NCBI GenBank assembly: GCA_003134765.1
Contig: PLCM01000018.1
Location: forward strand, 285,465 to 349,464
Direction: 5' to 3'
Length of the DNA stretch: 64,000 nucleotides
From: Spartobacteria bacterium
GTDB taxonomy: Bacteria > Verrucomicrobiota > Verrucomicrobiia > Chthoniobacterales > UBA10450
Both the position numbers and the translations under genes were made by a program. Shown one piece after another: positions 26,502 through 34,996 of the stretch (within the stretch, counting starts at the first letter, position 1; each line of letters opens with the position of its first letter). The notes beneath the pieces are model-generated. The model was given only the letters and a program-made list of their open reading frames with translations, did not search any database and was not told the origin of the DNA.

Positions 26502-27417
26502 CCTCGCCTTCCTCAACGAGCTCATCGGCATGCCCCCAAATGCGTCCGAGCACGGCTACCAGATTGATCACATCATCGAGTTCAGCCACTGGTTCATGTT
26601 CGGACTTTTCCTCGGCTGGTCGGCCTTCTTCATTTACGTTCTTTTTCGCTTCCGGCGCAGCCGGCACCCGGTGGCCGATCACGAAGGAGTCAAAAGCGGG
26701 ATCTCCACCCACCTCGAATTCGCGGTCGTCTTGATCGAAGCCGTTCTCTTGATCGGTTTCGCGATCCCGCTTTGGGCAAAGCGCGTGAATTCATTTCCCG
26801 ACGACAAGGATGCGGTCGTCGTCCATGCCATCGGGCAGCAGTTCAACTGGAATTTTCACCTGCCCGGTCCGGACGGGATCTTTGGCCGTCGCGATATCGC
26901 TCTGGTTACCAATTCCAACCCGCTTGGACTCGACCCCGCGGATCCCGCCTCGAAGGATGATCTCGTCGTCCTGGGTGAATTACATGTGCCGAAAGATCGC
27001 CCCGTCATCATCGAGCTTTCTTCCAAGGATGTGATCCATAATTTCGCGTTGCCCCACATGCGCATAGCGCAGGACGCCATTCCGGGACAACTCGTTCCGA
27101 TGTGGTTCAAGCCGATCAAGACCGGCAACTTCGAGATCGTGTGTGGTCAGCTCTGTGGTCTTGGCCATTACAGCATGAAAGGAATGCTGGTCGTGGATGA
27201 GCCGGCTGAGTATCAGGCCTGGCTGAAGGAGCGCGTCGAACTTTCCGGAACTCAGGCTGCGCCACCGCCGACCGAGCGCCCGCCGGCCGAGCCGCCCGTC
27301 GGACCGACGCCAGGGACCGTCGCGCCACCCGGTGGGCCAAAGACCGCGAATCCAAGCGGTGAACCCGATGCCAAGCCGGGAGAGCCTCCGAAAGCGCCGA
27401 GTCCGCACGGAAACTGA
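26494..27417 (+). CDS. ctaC: Cytochrome c oxidase subunit II (CuA)
   Basis: Periplasmic CuA-bearing subunit, 307 residues. Two N-terminal helices (about 30-52 and 73-93), then the cupredoxin domain with DVIHNFALP (first His) and CGQLCGLGHYSM (Cys, Cys, His, Met ligands). The last ~65 residues are Pro-rich low complexity. Unlike the common order, subunit II follows subunits I, III and IV. Confidence 0.93.
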   Translation: MNSLAFLNELIGMPPNASEHGYQIDHIIEFSHWFMFGLFLGWSAFFIYVLFRFRRSRHPVADHEGVKSGISTHLEFAVVLIEAVLLIGFAIPLWAKRVNSFPDDKDAVVVHAIGQQFNWNFHLPGPDGIFGRRDIALVTNSNPLGLDPADPASKDDLVVLGELHVPKDRPVIIELSSKDVIHNFALPHMRIAQDAIPGQLVPMWFKPIKTGNFEIVCGQLCGLGHYSMKGMLVVDEPAEYQAWLKERVELSGTQAAPPPTERPPAEPPVGPTPGTVAPPGGPKTANPSGEPDAKPGEPPKAPSPHGN

Positions 27418-27471
27418 GGGTGGATCGCGCGCTCCGTTGCGCACGAATTTCCTTAAGGTCTAGTTGCCATC

Positions 27472-28584
27472 GTGAATGGACCATCGCCAACGCCGGGCAC
27501 GTCCTGGCTGCATCGCTTCGCCGGGTTCACCTCGATTGCCACGCTTCTTCTTATTTGCAGCGGCGGCATGGTCACGAGCAAAGGCGTCGGCCTCGCCGTG
27601 CCGGATTGGCCGACCACTTTCGGCTACAACATGTTCCTTTTTCCCGTTTCGAAATGGGTCGGCGGAATTTTCTTCGAACATACCCATCGTCTTATCGCCT
27701 CAACGGTCGGCTTTCTGACGATCATCCTGGCGATCTGGATTTGGCGCGTGGATCAACGCCGCTGGCTGCGCAATCTCGGCGTCGCCGCCCTCGGCGCTGT
27801 CATTCTCCAGGGCGTTCTTGGCGGATTGCGCGTTACCCTTTTGAAAGATGAGATTGGCGTTTTCCACGCCTGCCTTGCCCAGGCATTTTTCGGAATGGTG
27901 ATCGTCATCACCCTCGCGACTTCGCAACTTTGGCGCCGAATTTCAATGGTAGGGACGGCGCGCTGCGCCGTCCGCGAGCCTGGTGAAAAGTCACCAGCTA
28001 ATCTGCGGACGCCGCAGCGCGGCGTCCCTCCCAAGATGCTCGCGCGCGTCGCCATCGCTACCACGCTGGTCATCTATTTTCAGCTTGGTCTCGGCGCCAC
28101 GATGCGCCATCAACATCGCGATCTCTCGATCCTCGATTTCCCTCTGGCCTACGGAAGGATCATTCCTGATACCTCGCCGGCCCGGATGGCGGAGATCAAC
28201 ACCTGGCGGGACGCCCGCGCGTTGTCCGACGTCACTCCGTTCCATATTTGGTTGCAGCTTGCGCATCGCTTTCTCGCCCTCATCATCGCGGCCGGCATCA
28301 TCGCATCTCTGTTCCTCGCGCGCAGGGCGCGACAAAACGCCCGCACACTGGCGCGCTTCTCCGATGCCTGGTTTCTCCTTCTCGCCTGCCAGATTACGTT
28401 AGGAGCCTGGGTGATCTGGAGCAACAAGGCGGCGGACGTGGCGACGACGCATGTCGCCGTCGGCGCCACCATGTTCGCGCTCGGCGTCGCGTTCTCCGCG
28501 GTTTATCTCCGCTTGTTGAGCGGAAGCGAACTTTCGGGAAGGCCTCGCCAATCCCCCGTTTCGGTGGAAATTCCGGTCTCATGA
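27472..28584 (+). CDS. ctaA: Haem A synthase CtaA with an in-frame REPIN insert
   Basis: COX15/CtaA family membrane enzyme that oxidises haem O to haem A for the aa3 oxidase; 370 residues from a GTG. Eight helices in two four-helix halves. The haem-site histidines appear in EHTHRLIA, GVFHACLA, QLAHRFLA and ATTHVAVG. Between the halves, 29 codons (MVGTARCAVREPGEK... to GVPP) are exactly a REPIN (27947-28033), which keeps the frame. The insert falls in the predicted cytoplasmic linker between helices 4 and 5, so the enzyme is probably still active. Overlaps ctaB by four bases. Confidence 0.92.
   Translation: MNGPSPTPGTSWLHRFAGFTSIATLLLICSGGMVTSKGVGLAVPDWPTTFGYNMFLFPVSKWVGGIFFEHTHRLIASTVGFLTIILAIWIWRVDQRRWLRNLGVAALGAVILQGVLGGLRVTLLKDEIGVFHACLAQAFFGMVIVITLATSQLWRRISMVGTARCAVREPGEKSPANLRTPQRGVPPKMLARVAIATTLVIYFQLGLGATMRHQHRDLSILDFPLAYGRIIPDTSPARMAEINTWRDARALSDVTPFHIWLQLAHRFLALIIAAGIIASLFLARRARQNARTLARFSDAWFLLLACQITLGAWVIWSNKAADVATTHVAVGATMFALGVAFSAVYLRLLSGSELSGRPRQSPVSVEIPVS
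27947..28033. repeat. REPIN of the GGTAGGGAC family, copy 3, inside ctaA
   Basis: 87 bases: G-type left arm, C-type right arm, and a central small hairpin CTGGTGA-AAAG-TCACCAG. Its length is a multiple of three and it adds no stop codon in the ctaA frame. Confidence 0.92.
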
Positions 28585-29498
28585 AAAGCGCTGCCTTACC
28601 GGCCGATGGTCCAGTCGATCCGGTGATTTCCGTTCCCGGCCACCGCCGTTTCATGTCGGACTTCGCCGAGCTGGTGAAAGCGCGGCTCACTCTCCTCGTT
28701 CTCCTCACCACCGCGGTGGGCTACTATCTGGCTGCCACCGGCCCTGCCAATCCGCTCGGGCTTTTTCATGCGGTGTTTGGGACTGCGCTCGCGGCCGCCG
28801 GCGCCGCCGCGCTTAACCAATGGTGGGAGCGCCGGCTCGATGCCTTGATGCACCGGACGAAAACACGCCCGATCCCAGCTGGCCGCATGCACGCGCGCGA
28901 CGCTTTGATTCTCGGATGCCTGCTATCGGTTGGCGGCGTGGTTTATCTGACCTTTGCCTGCAATTGGCTCAGCGCCCTCCTCGCGGGCGCCACGGTCGCC
29001 ATCTACATCTTCGCCTATACGCCGCTCAAACGCGTCAGCACTTTCAATACGCTCGTCGGCGCAATTCCCGGCGCGTTGCCGCCTGTGGTTGGCTGGGCGG
29101 CGGCGAGTGGCCGTGTCGATATCGGAGCCTGGAGCCTTTTCGCCATCCTCTTCTTTTGGCAACTGCCGCATTTTTTTGCGATTGCCTGGATGTATCGGGA
29201 AGATTATGCGCGGGCTGGGTTCGAAATGATTTCGAAGGATGACGCCAGTGGCGCCCGCAGCGCCAGCCAGAGCGTGCTCTTTTGCATTCTCTTGCTTCTC
29301 ATCTCGGGTATCCCGCAGTTCGTCGGCCTTGTCAGCGCCGCTTACCTGGCCGTCGAGCTGGTCCTGAACGGTTTCTTCATCTTCGTCGCGATGCGATTCC
29401 TCCGGACCCAGCAGGTGGCCGATGCACGGCGCCTGTTCCTTGCTTCGATCCTTTATCTACCGTTGCTTCTGGGCGCGCTCGTTTTGACAAAAATATGA
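28581..29498 (+). CDS. ctaB: Haem O synthase (protohaem IX farnesyltransferase)
   Basis: UbiA-type membrane prenyltransferase that adds a farnesyl group to haem B. 305 residues, nine or so helices. The first Asp-rich-type motif is NQWWERRLDALMHRT near residue 80 and the second is YREDYARAGFEM near residue 205. Coupled to ctaA and sco by ATGA overlaps, which fits sequential haem O and haem A synthesis. Confidence 0.94.
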   Translation: MKSAALPADGPVDPVISVPGHRRFMSDFAELVKARLTLLVLLTTAVGYYLAATGPANPLGLFHAVFGTALAAAGAAALNQWWERRLDALMHRTKTRPIPAGRMHARDALILGCLLSVGGVVYLTFACNWLSALLAGATVAIYIFAYTPLKRVSTFNTLVGAIPGALPPVVGWAAASGRVDIGAWSLFAILFFWQLPHFFAIAWMYREDYARAGFEMISKDDASGARSASQSVLFCILLLLISGIPQFVGLVSAAYLAVELVLNGFFIFVAMRFLRTQQVADARRLFLASILYLPLLLGALVLTKI

Positions 29499-30154
29499 AA
29501 ACGGAAACTGCTGCCGTCTCCGTGCGGACGCCCACGCCCAAGGCCGGCACCGCCTGGAAGCTCACCCTGGTTCTTATCCCGCTCGTGACCGCCGGTCTGC
29601 TTTTCTGGCTGCGGCAACTCGAAGTCAATCATCTCTCAAATCGGCCGCTGCCTTCCTACGGAACGGTCCCGAACTTCCAGCTGGTGAACCAGGATTCGCA
29701 GCCGTTCGGTTCCTCGCAATTGGCCGGCAGGATCTGGATCGCCGATTTCATTTTCACCAACTGTCGGGGTCCGTGCCCCATCATCAGCACCCGGATGAGT
29801 GAACTCCAAAAACCGCTGATGAAAAGCGATGTCCACCTCGTCTCTTTCAGCGTGGATCCCGAAACGGATACCCCCGAGGTCTTGCGCATGTATGCGGATA
29901 AATTGCGCATCGCGCCGCTCCGCTGGGATTTTTTAACGGGAGCGAGCGCGGCGATCGCTTCGCTTTCTCGCGATGGCTTCAAGCTCGGCTTCTCCGATGC
30001 CTCCGAGGAAAACAACGGGCCCGTCCACAGCACGCGATTTGTCCTGGTCGATCGCCAGGGCATCATCCGCGGTTACTACGACGCGCTCGCGCCGGACGGA
30101 GTCACCAAATTGCTCGCCGACACGAACCATCTTCTGCGCGAGCAGCCGAGATAG
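29495..30154 (+). CDS. sco: SCO1/SenC-type copper chaperone
   Basis: Membrane-anchored thioredoxin-fold protein that matures the CuA site of oxidase subunit II. 219 residues, one N-terminal helix (about 21-40), then FTNCRGPCP (CxxxC copper pair) and GPVHST with the third ligand His. Last gene of the aa3 operon. Confidence 0.92.
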   Translation: MKTETAAVSVRTPTPKAGTAWKLTLVLIPLVTAGLLFWLRQLEVNHLSNRPLPSYGTVPNFQLVNQDSQPFGSSQLAGRIWIADFIFTNCRGPCPIISTRMSELQKPLMKSDVHLVSFSVDPETDTPEVLRMYADKLRIAPLRWDFLTGASAAIASLSRDGFKLGFSDASEENNGPVHSTRFVLVDRQGIIRGYYDALAPDGVTKLLADTNHLLREQPR

Positions 30155-30179
30155 TTGCAGGCGTTCACGTCGATAAACA

Positions 30180-30441
30180 CGGCACGAGGGCGTGCCGTCT
30201 CCAGTGCCAGGTCGCGATTTCCTTGGAGCCGGCCCTGCCCTCAGGCCGGTGGGAGGAAAGCATTACAGACGGGTTACGTTCCGGCACGAGGGCGTGCTGG
30301 CTCCAGTCGCCTGGTAGGGACGCCGCGCTGCGGCGTCCGCCGTTTGGATTTGCGACGTTTTGGAATTTTTCGCGCTGCGGCGTCCGCCTTTGGTTCGCGA
30401 CGTTTAAGACGTTCGCGGACGGCGCAGCGCGCCGTCCCTAA
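30180..30441. repeat. Composite of two repeat families downstream of the aa3 operon
   Basis: 30180-30308 has hairpins such as GGCACGAGGGCGTGCC flanked by CTCCAG/GGAG, related to 33810-33885. 30312-30441 is a longer member of the GGTAGGGAC REPIN family (C-type left arm, G-type right arm, extra partial arm inside). No gene is seen in 30155-30443; the repeats separate convergent genes. Confidence 0.8.
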
Positions 30442-30443
30442 CG

Positions 30444-31346
30444 CTACAACGGAATCGGTTCCGGATGATGCGCGGCCGAGCCTTCGTCGCAAACCATCCG
30501 CAAATACTCGCGATATTCACCCTTCGGCAATCCATCGACGATCCGCCCAAGGGCCGCTTGATCGATGAAGTTCATCCGAAATGCGACCTCTTCGAGACAC
30601 GCAATCTTTAATCCCTGGCGGTGTTCGATCGTAGCGATGTAGTTGCCCGCTTCCAGCAGGCTGGTTTGCGTCCCCGTATCGAGCCACGCCATTCCGCGCC
30701 CCAGCGGTTTCACATGCAGCTCGTTTCGCCGGAGATAAACCAGGTTTAGATCCGTGATCTCCAGTTCACCCCGCGCTGACGGACGCAACTGGCGGCAGTC
30801 CTCGACCACCTGCCCGTCATAAACGTAAAGGCCGGGAATCGCGAAATTGCTTTTTGGCTCCTTCGGTTTTTCCTCAAGACTCAGCGCCCGTCCATCAGGT
30901 CCGAACTCCACGACTCCGTATCGCTCCGGGTCGCGCACCTGGTATCCGAAAATGCAGGCGCCCCGTTCGAGCGCGAGCGCTTCCCGATAGAAGTCGAGGT
31001 TCCCATAAAAAATGTTGTCGCCCAGAATCAACGACGCGCCGGCGTCACCGAGAAAATCGGCGCCGATCAGGAACGCCTGCGCAATTCCTTCCGGTTTCGG
31101 TTGCGCGGCATACGCGATCCGAACGCCCAGCCGCGTCCCGTCGCCAAGATAGTCCTCCAGCATCGGCAGGTCCTTCGGCGTGGAAATAATCAGGATATCG
31201 CGCAGCCCGCCGAGCATCAGGGTCGCGAGCGGATAGCAAATCATCGGCTTGTCGTAAACTGGCAGCAGCTGTTTGCAGACAATTTTGGTGAGGGGATAGA
31301 GCCGGGTGCCGGCGCCGCCCGCGAGAAGGATCGCTTTTTTGTTCAT
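30444..31346 (-). CDS. rmlA: Glucose-1-phosphate thymidylyltransferase-like nucleotidyltransferase
   Basis: Makes dTDP-glucose from glucose-1-phosphate and dTTP, the first step to dTDP-rhamnose and related sugars. 300 residues starting MNKKAILLAGGAGTRLYPLT, with KQLLPVYDKPMI, LGDNIFYG and the ELEITDLN block, all typical of RmlA. The start at 31346 is chosen over 31370 because it begins at the nucleotide-binding loop and avoids overlap. Just downstream of a glycosyltransferase; no rmlBCD genes in the window. Confidence 0.88.
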   Translation of the reverse strand: MNKKAILLAGGAGTRLYPLTKIVCKQLLPVYDKPMICYPLATLMLGGLRDILIISTPKDLPMLEDYLGDGTRLGVRIAYAAQPKPEGIAQAFLIGADFLGDAGASLILGDNIFYGNLDFYREALALERGACIFGYQVRDPERYGVVEFGPDGRALSLEEKPKEPKSNFAIPGLYVYDGQVVEDCRQLRPSARGELEITDLNLVYLRRNELHVKPLGRGMAWLDTGTQTSLLEAGNYIATIEHRQGLKIACLEEVAFRMNFIDQAALGRIVDGLPKGEYREYLRMVCDEGSAAHHPEPIPL

Positions 31347-31359
31347 GAGAAAAGAAGCG

Positions 31360-33282
31360 TTATGCGCCACCGCTCCAGTGATTCAGTCGATTCACCCATT
31401 CCTGCCAAAAACTGGTCGGCCGCGTCAAATCGATCCTGCTCACCGGCCTGATCCAGCGGAGACTGCGGACCCACGGGGTGTTCGAGGCCGGGCGATCGAA
31501 AAAGAATGGTGGCCCGAGATGCTCGCTCAGTTTCCGATCGGCAAGCCGTCCGCCGACCGCATGTTGAAGGGCGTTCTCAATCGCTTCGCGCGGCAGGAGT
31601 GGTTTCGCTTCGATCGACGCGCTCAAACTGACGCCGAGGATCTTCTTGAGCAGGACGCCGCAGATCAACGCGCGGGAACTGGTTGCGTGCACGTGACCGA
31701 TTCTTCGCTGGGCAAACATGCGCTGCAAGGTGACGGCGAAATGCGCCTGCCGCAAAAAGAGGTCGACCGGCACGCGGTGCGATTCGTTGGCGCGATCGTC
31801 TTCGAGCGCAAACACAAGCTCCCGGTTCGCCTGCCATTCCGCTTCGATGGCCATGGCATCAGGGAGAAAATCGAGCTGGAGCGCGCTCCTCTTTTGTTCC
31901 GCCGACAGCCGGCGGTCCCGGCGAAATTCGCAGACAAATGCCTGCACTTCTGAGGTCCGTTTTGCGACTTCACGCAGCTCCGTTTCGAGGGAGGGCAAAG
32001 TGTGATCGGGCCATTGGTCGATCAGATAGGCGATCCGCGGGCCAGGTTGAACACCTCTCGAATCTGTCGCCGCTTTGCCTTCCTGGCTTGTTTTCAACAA
32101 TTCGATCAATGGGCGCGTCGTGACGTCGATCTGAAAATGTTGTTCCACCCGCGCCCGGGCGGCCGCGCCGAAACGCGCGCGCAACTGCCCATTCCGGCAA
32201 AGGGTTTCGAGCGCATCGGCGAAAAGGCCGCTCTCCCCCGCTGGAACCAGCAATCCCGTTTCCTTGTCCACCACGGACTCCGGAATTCCAGCGAGGATCG
32301 TGGACACAACCGGCCGGGCGGAAGCCATCGCCTCCAGGATCACCGTCGGGAAAATGTCGCTCGCGCCCTTGTCGTCGGTCGTCGAGGCGAGCGCGAAAAT
32401 ATCGCAACGCTGCACCTTTTCGAGCACACAATCCTGGGGCAACGCGCCCGACAGGGTGACGTGTTCGCCGAGGCGCAGCTCCGCGACGTGGTGTTGCAGT
32501 TTTTCCCGGAGCGGTCCGTCGCCGATGATCTCGCAGCGGAACCGGATGCTGCGCTGGCGCAATTGCTCGCACGCCTCGATCAGGTATTCGAATCCTTTGA
32601 ACGCCACCAGCCGACCGACACTCAGGATCTCGACCGGCGCACCGGTCGCGCTGTTTGGGCTCGCGCCGAGAAAATTTCCCAGGTCCATTCCGTTGTAGAC
32701 TCGGTGAATCCTGGCCGCAGCGTTTGGGCAACGGGCCTGCATCAAGCCGCGGCTGTACTCCGTCTCGACCGCCACAAACTCTGCTTCATCACAAATCTCC
32801 CGCAGCAGATCGTCGTTCCCGAGGTCGGCCATGAAATCCTGGCCGTGCGCCGTCACGCTAAACGGGATTCCTGCCATCGCCTTCAGGAAAAGCGCCGTAT
32901 GCGCGGCGCGATTTGCGAAATGGACATGAAAATAATCCACGCCCCGGCGGCGGAAAAGCTCCGCGAAGTAGCTGGCGTTCCGGGCGCGGGTTGGCGCTTT
33001 GACCGCCGGTCCATATTTGCGTTCGTGCGCTTCCAGCAACGCGCCCGGCCAGCGACCTTCCCTGCGCGCTTTTTTTTCCCACAGAGCCACGACGGAAGCG
33101 GGGGGCGCATAATGGACCGGCGCCTGGAGCCGTCCCGCGTGCGGATGCCGAATGCTCGTCAGCGGCGGATGAATCGATCCAACCGTAAGTTCGAAGCCCT
33201 GCCGTTCGAGCTCGAGCATCTCCATGTCGCAAAAGGTCTGCGAGAGCACGGGATAACGGGAGTAGAGGTAGCCGAGACGCAT
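31360..33282 (-). CDS. GT4-type glycosyltransferase with a second partial domain
   Basis: 640 residues. The first ~390 form a GT-B glycosyltransferase: N-terminal RLGYLYSRYPVLSQTF, FHVHFANRAAH, VGRLVAFKGFEYLIEA and a donor-site block ending PTVILEAMASARPVV. The last ~230 residues begin again with a similar start (RIAYLIDQWPDHTLPSLETEL) and a VHATSSRA block but lack any donor-binding half, as if a second N-terminal GT-B domain had been fused. Probably acts in exopolysaccharide or O-chain synthesis with the RmlA-like enzyme. Confidence 0.82.
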   Translation of the reverse strand: MRLGYLYSRYPVLSQTFCDMEMLELERQGFELTVGSIHPPLTSIRHPHAGRLQAPVHYAPPASVVALWEKKARREGRWPGALLEAHERKYGPAVKAPTRARNASYFAELFRRRGVDYFHVHFANRAAHTALFLKAMAGIPFSVTAHGQDFMADLGNDDLLREICDEAEFVAVETEYSRGLMQARCPNAAARIHRVYNGMDLGNFLGASPNSATGAPVEILSVGRLVAFKGFEYLIEACEQLRQRSIRFRCEIIGDGPLREKLQHHVAELRLGEHVTLSGALPQDCVLEKVQRCDIFALASTTDDKGASDIFPTVILEAMASARPVVSTILAGIPESVVDKETGLLVPAGESGLFADALETLCRNGQLRARFGAAARARVEQHFQIDVTTRPLIELLKTSQEGKAATDSRGVQPGPRIAYLIDQWPDHTLPSLETELREVAKRTSEVQAFVCEFRRDRRLSAEQKRSALQLDFLPDAMAIEAEWQANRELVFALEDDRANESHRVPVDLFLRQAHFAVTLQRMFAQRRIGHVHATSSRALICGVLLKKILGVSLSASIEAKPLLPREAIENALQHAVGGRLADRKLSEHLGPPFFFDRPASNTPWVRSLRWIRPVSRIDLTRPTSFWQEWVNRLNHWSGGA

Positions 33283-33349
33283 GAGGACGTTGGCCGCATG
33301 ATTAAACGACCATGCTTAAATAGCAACGCGGAGAGCAGGCACCCTACCA

Positions 33350-33440
33350 GGTAGGGACGCGTTTCCAACGCGTCCGACTAATCCAGGGGCGACGCGTGAT
33401 CGATAAACAAGTCGGACGGTTCGGAAAACCGTCCCTACCT
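33350..33440. repeat. Divergent REPIN of the GGTAGGGAC family
   Basis: Keeps GGTAGGGACG and CGTCCCTACC ends, but the stems differ from the other copies: left GGACGCG...CGCGTCC, right GGACGGTT...AACCGTCC. Each arm still folds on itself. Lies upstream of the glycosyltransferase. Confidence 0.7.
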
Positions 33441-33445
33441 GTTGG

Positions 33446-33763
33446 CTAGGAAAACCGCACGTCTTTGCCCGGATCCATCTCGAAATCGAGCGAAAGGGAA
33501 TCGGCCGTATTCGGCTTGATCACTTCCTCCATGAACTTCACGTGGATCGGGTCTTCCCGGAAAATCTCGTACTTGTCCATCGACTCGAAATCGATCGCGA
33601 TGAAAAAGGGCCAGGGCATCTCGGGATCGATCCGTTTGCCGCACTTGATGCTGAGCACTTCCTGAATCTTCAGGAGCTGCATCCGGGTGTTCATCATCAT
33701 CTCCTCGATGCGGGCCGGAGTGACCTCGGGCTTCAGTTTGAACAGGACGATGTGATGCACCAT
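33446..33763 (-). CDS. Dabb-family (stress-responsive alpha/beta-barrel) protein
   Basis: 105 residues matching the dimeric alpha-beta barrel Dabb family: MVHHIVLFKLKPEVT start, GKRID, FFIAIDFESMDKYEIF and a C-terminal strand. Soluble, function unknown in most bacteria. A single gene between nuoA and the glycosyltransferase. Confidence 0.82.
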   Translation of the reverse strand: MVHHIVLFKLKPEVTPARIEEMMMNTRMQLLKIQEVLSIKCGKRIDPEMPWPFFIAIDFESMDKYEIFREDPIHVKFMEEVIKPNTADSLSLDFEMDPGKDVRFS

Positions 33764-33809
33764 GGGGGCTTAGGTTTAGGCGCGGAATGCGTCCCGCGCA
33801 AGCGAGATT

Positions 33810-33885
33810 TGGAGCTGGCACGCCCACGTGCCGGGTCCGGGTCTCATCGCTTTTTCCAAGGGCCTGAGGGCAGGCCGTCTCCAAG
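33810..33885. repeat. GGAG-flanked hairpin repeat
   Basis: Two arms, GGAGCTGGCACGCCCACGTG and an inverted GGCCTGAGGGCAGGCCGTCT with CTCC, like those at 30180-30308. Occupies the gap between the Dabb gene and nuoA. Confidence 0.6.
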
Positions 33886-33894
33886 GAAATCCGG

Positions 33895-34266
33895 CTACTT
33901 TTTCCAGTCGAGCGCGCCCTTTTTGAGCGCGTAAACGTAACCGACCATCAGGATCGAAATGAAGCTGAGCATGCTCCAGAGCACCAGCTTGCTCTCCGCG
34001 ACCATCTCCCTGTAAACGACCGCCCACGGATACATGAACACGATCTCGAGGTCGAACAGGATGAAAAGCATCGCGATCAGATAAAACTTCACGCTGAAGC
34101 GCGGTTGCGTTTCTCCTTGCGGTACCATGCCGCACTCATAGGCGGTGTCTTTGACCCGGGTGCGCCGGCCGGTCTTGCCGAGCAGCACACTCACCAGCAA
34201 GGCGGAGACGGCGAATCCAATCGCCACCGCGATCTGGAGCAGGAGCGGAAGATAGTCGCGAAGCAT
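33895..34266 (-). CDS. nuoA: NADH-quinone oxidoreductase subunit A (orphan)
   Basis: Membrane subunit A of complex I, 123 residues with three helices and the family stretches YECGMVPQGETQPRFSVKFYL and LFILFDLEIVFMYPWAV. No nuoB or other nuo gene is adjacent on either side, so the rest of complex I must be elsewhere. The spacer to the upstream gene is 33 bases, so the two may share a transcript. Confidence 0.93.
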   Translation of the reverse strand: MLRDYLPLLLQIAVAIGFAVSALLVSVLLGKTGRRTRVKDTAYECGMVPQGETQPRFSVKFYLIAMLFILFDLEIVFMYPWAVVYREMVAESKLVLWSMLSFISILMVGYVYALKKGALDWKK

Positions 34267-34299
34267 ACCGATCCTTTCGGGATCAGGCGTGGCGAAGTG

Positions 34300-34671
34300 T
34301 TACTTGGCGGCGGCGGCAGCGGCGCGCGCGATGGCGGCGTTGCGGGCACTGGCGGCGGCGGCGGCGGCCGCAGGGATGTGTCCGTTCTGCGGTGCGATCG
34401 CCTGCGCGAGCGCGGAAGGCAGGCCTTTATATTTCTTGCCGGTCTTGCGAACGGCTCCACGGGCCACCAAATTCTGAAGCTTTTCGTAGGCACGGAGGCG
34501 CAGCATCTCTTCACCGCCGCTGGCCGCATTCCGGGCCCGGAGATTTTCGTGCACGATATCAAAGAGTTGCTTGAATTCGAAAGATGCACGGCGGGAGAGC
34601 ACCGCGACCAGTTCTTCGGTCACAAGATCGGGAACTCGACGGGAGAATGCGTTTTTCTTGAGAATAGCCAT
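34300..34671 (-). CDS. Unknown small protein with Ala-rich tail
   Basis: 123 residues from MAILKKNAFSRRV. Middle part (about 10-85) is predicted helical and charged, with AYEKLQNLVARGAVRKTGKKYKG suggesting a winged-helix-like DNA-binding end. The last ~30 residues are nearly all Ala with Arg/Lys/Asn. No family recognised. It lies just upstream of orphan nuoA on the same strand. Confidence 0.6.
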   Translation of the reverse strand: MAILKKNAFSRRVPDLVTEELVAVLSRRASFEFKQLFDIVHENLRARNAASGGEEMLRLRAYEKLQNLVARGAVRKTGKKYKGLPSALAQAIAPQNGHIPAAAAAAASARNAAIARAAAAAAK

Positions 34672-34996
34672 AGGGCGGCAATGATACCACATCCTGCCTC
34701 CTCCGCAGCAGATTTCTCCGTGCCGTATATTAGACTTTTGTTCTGAAGGGTTTACACCTTTTCCTGCTCTTGCTTATGATCCTGATCCTTGGGGGTGAAT
34801 AACGAACCTTGGAGGTGAATAACTGTCGCTGAATTGATCAGCGCCGAATCAGAAGAGAGTTTGCGACGCTTCCAGCTCTTGGTCCCAAACAATGGTAGGG
34901 ACGGCGCGCTGCGCCGTCCGTTCGGTATTCCTCCAGCGCGCAACTGAAATCGCGGACGCCGCAGCGCGGCGTCCCTACCAGATCAAAAATGGGAAC
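34672..34996. repeat. Intergenic region with REPIN copy and GATC-type half repeat
   Basis: 325 bases without a gene. 34757-34791 repeats the CCTGCTCTTGCT...GATCCTGATCCT arm found at 2097; GGTGAATAACGAACCTTGG and GGTGAATAACTGTC are a short direct repeat just after it. 34893-34980 is a full GGTAGGGAC REPIN with G-type left and C-type right arms. AT-rich stretch at 34715-34760 may hold the promoter for the upstream-reading genes. Confidence 0.75.
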
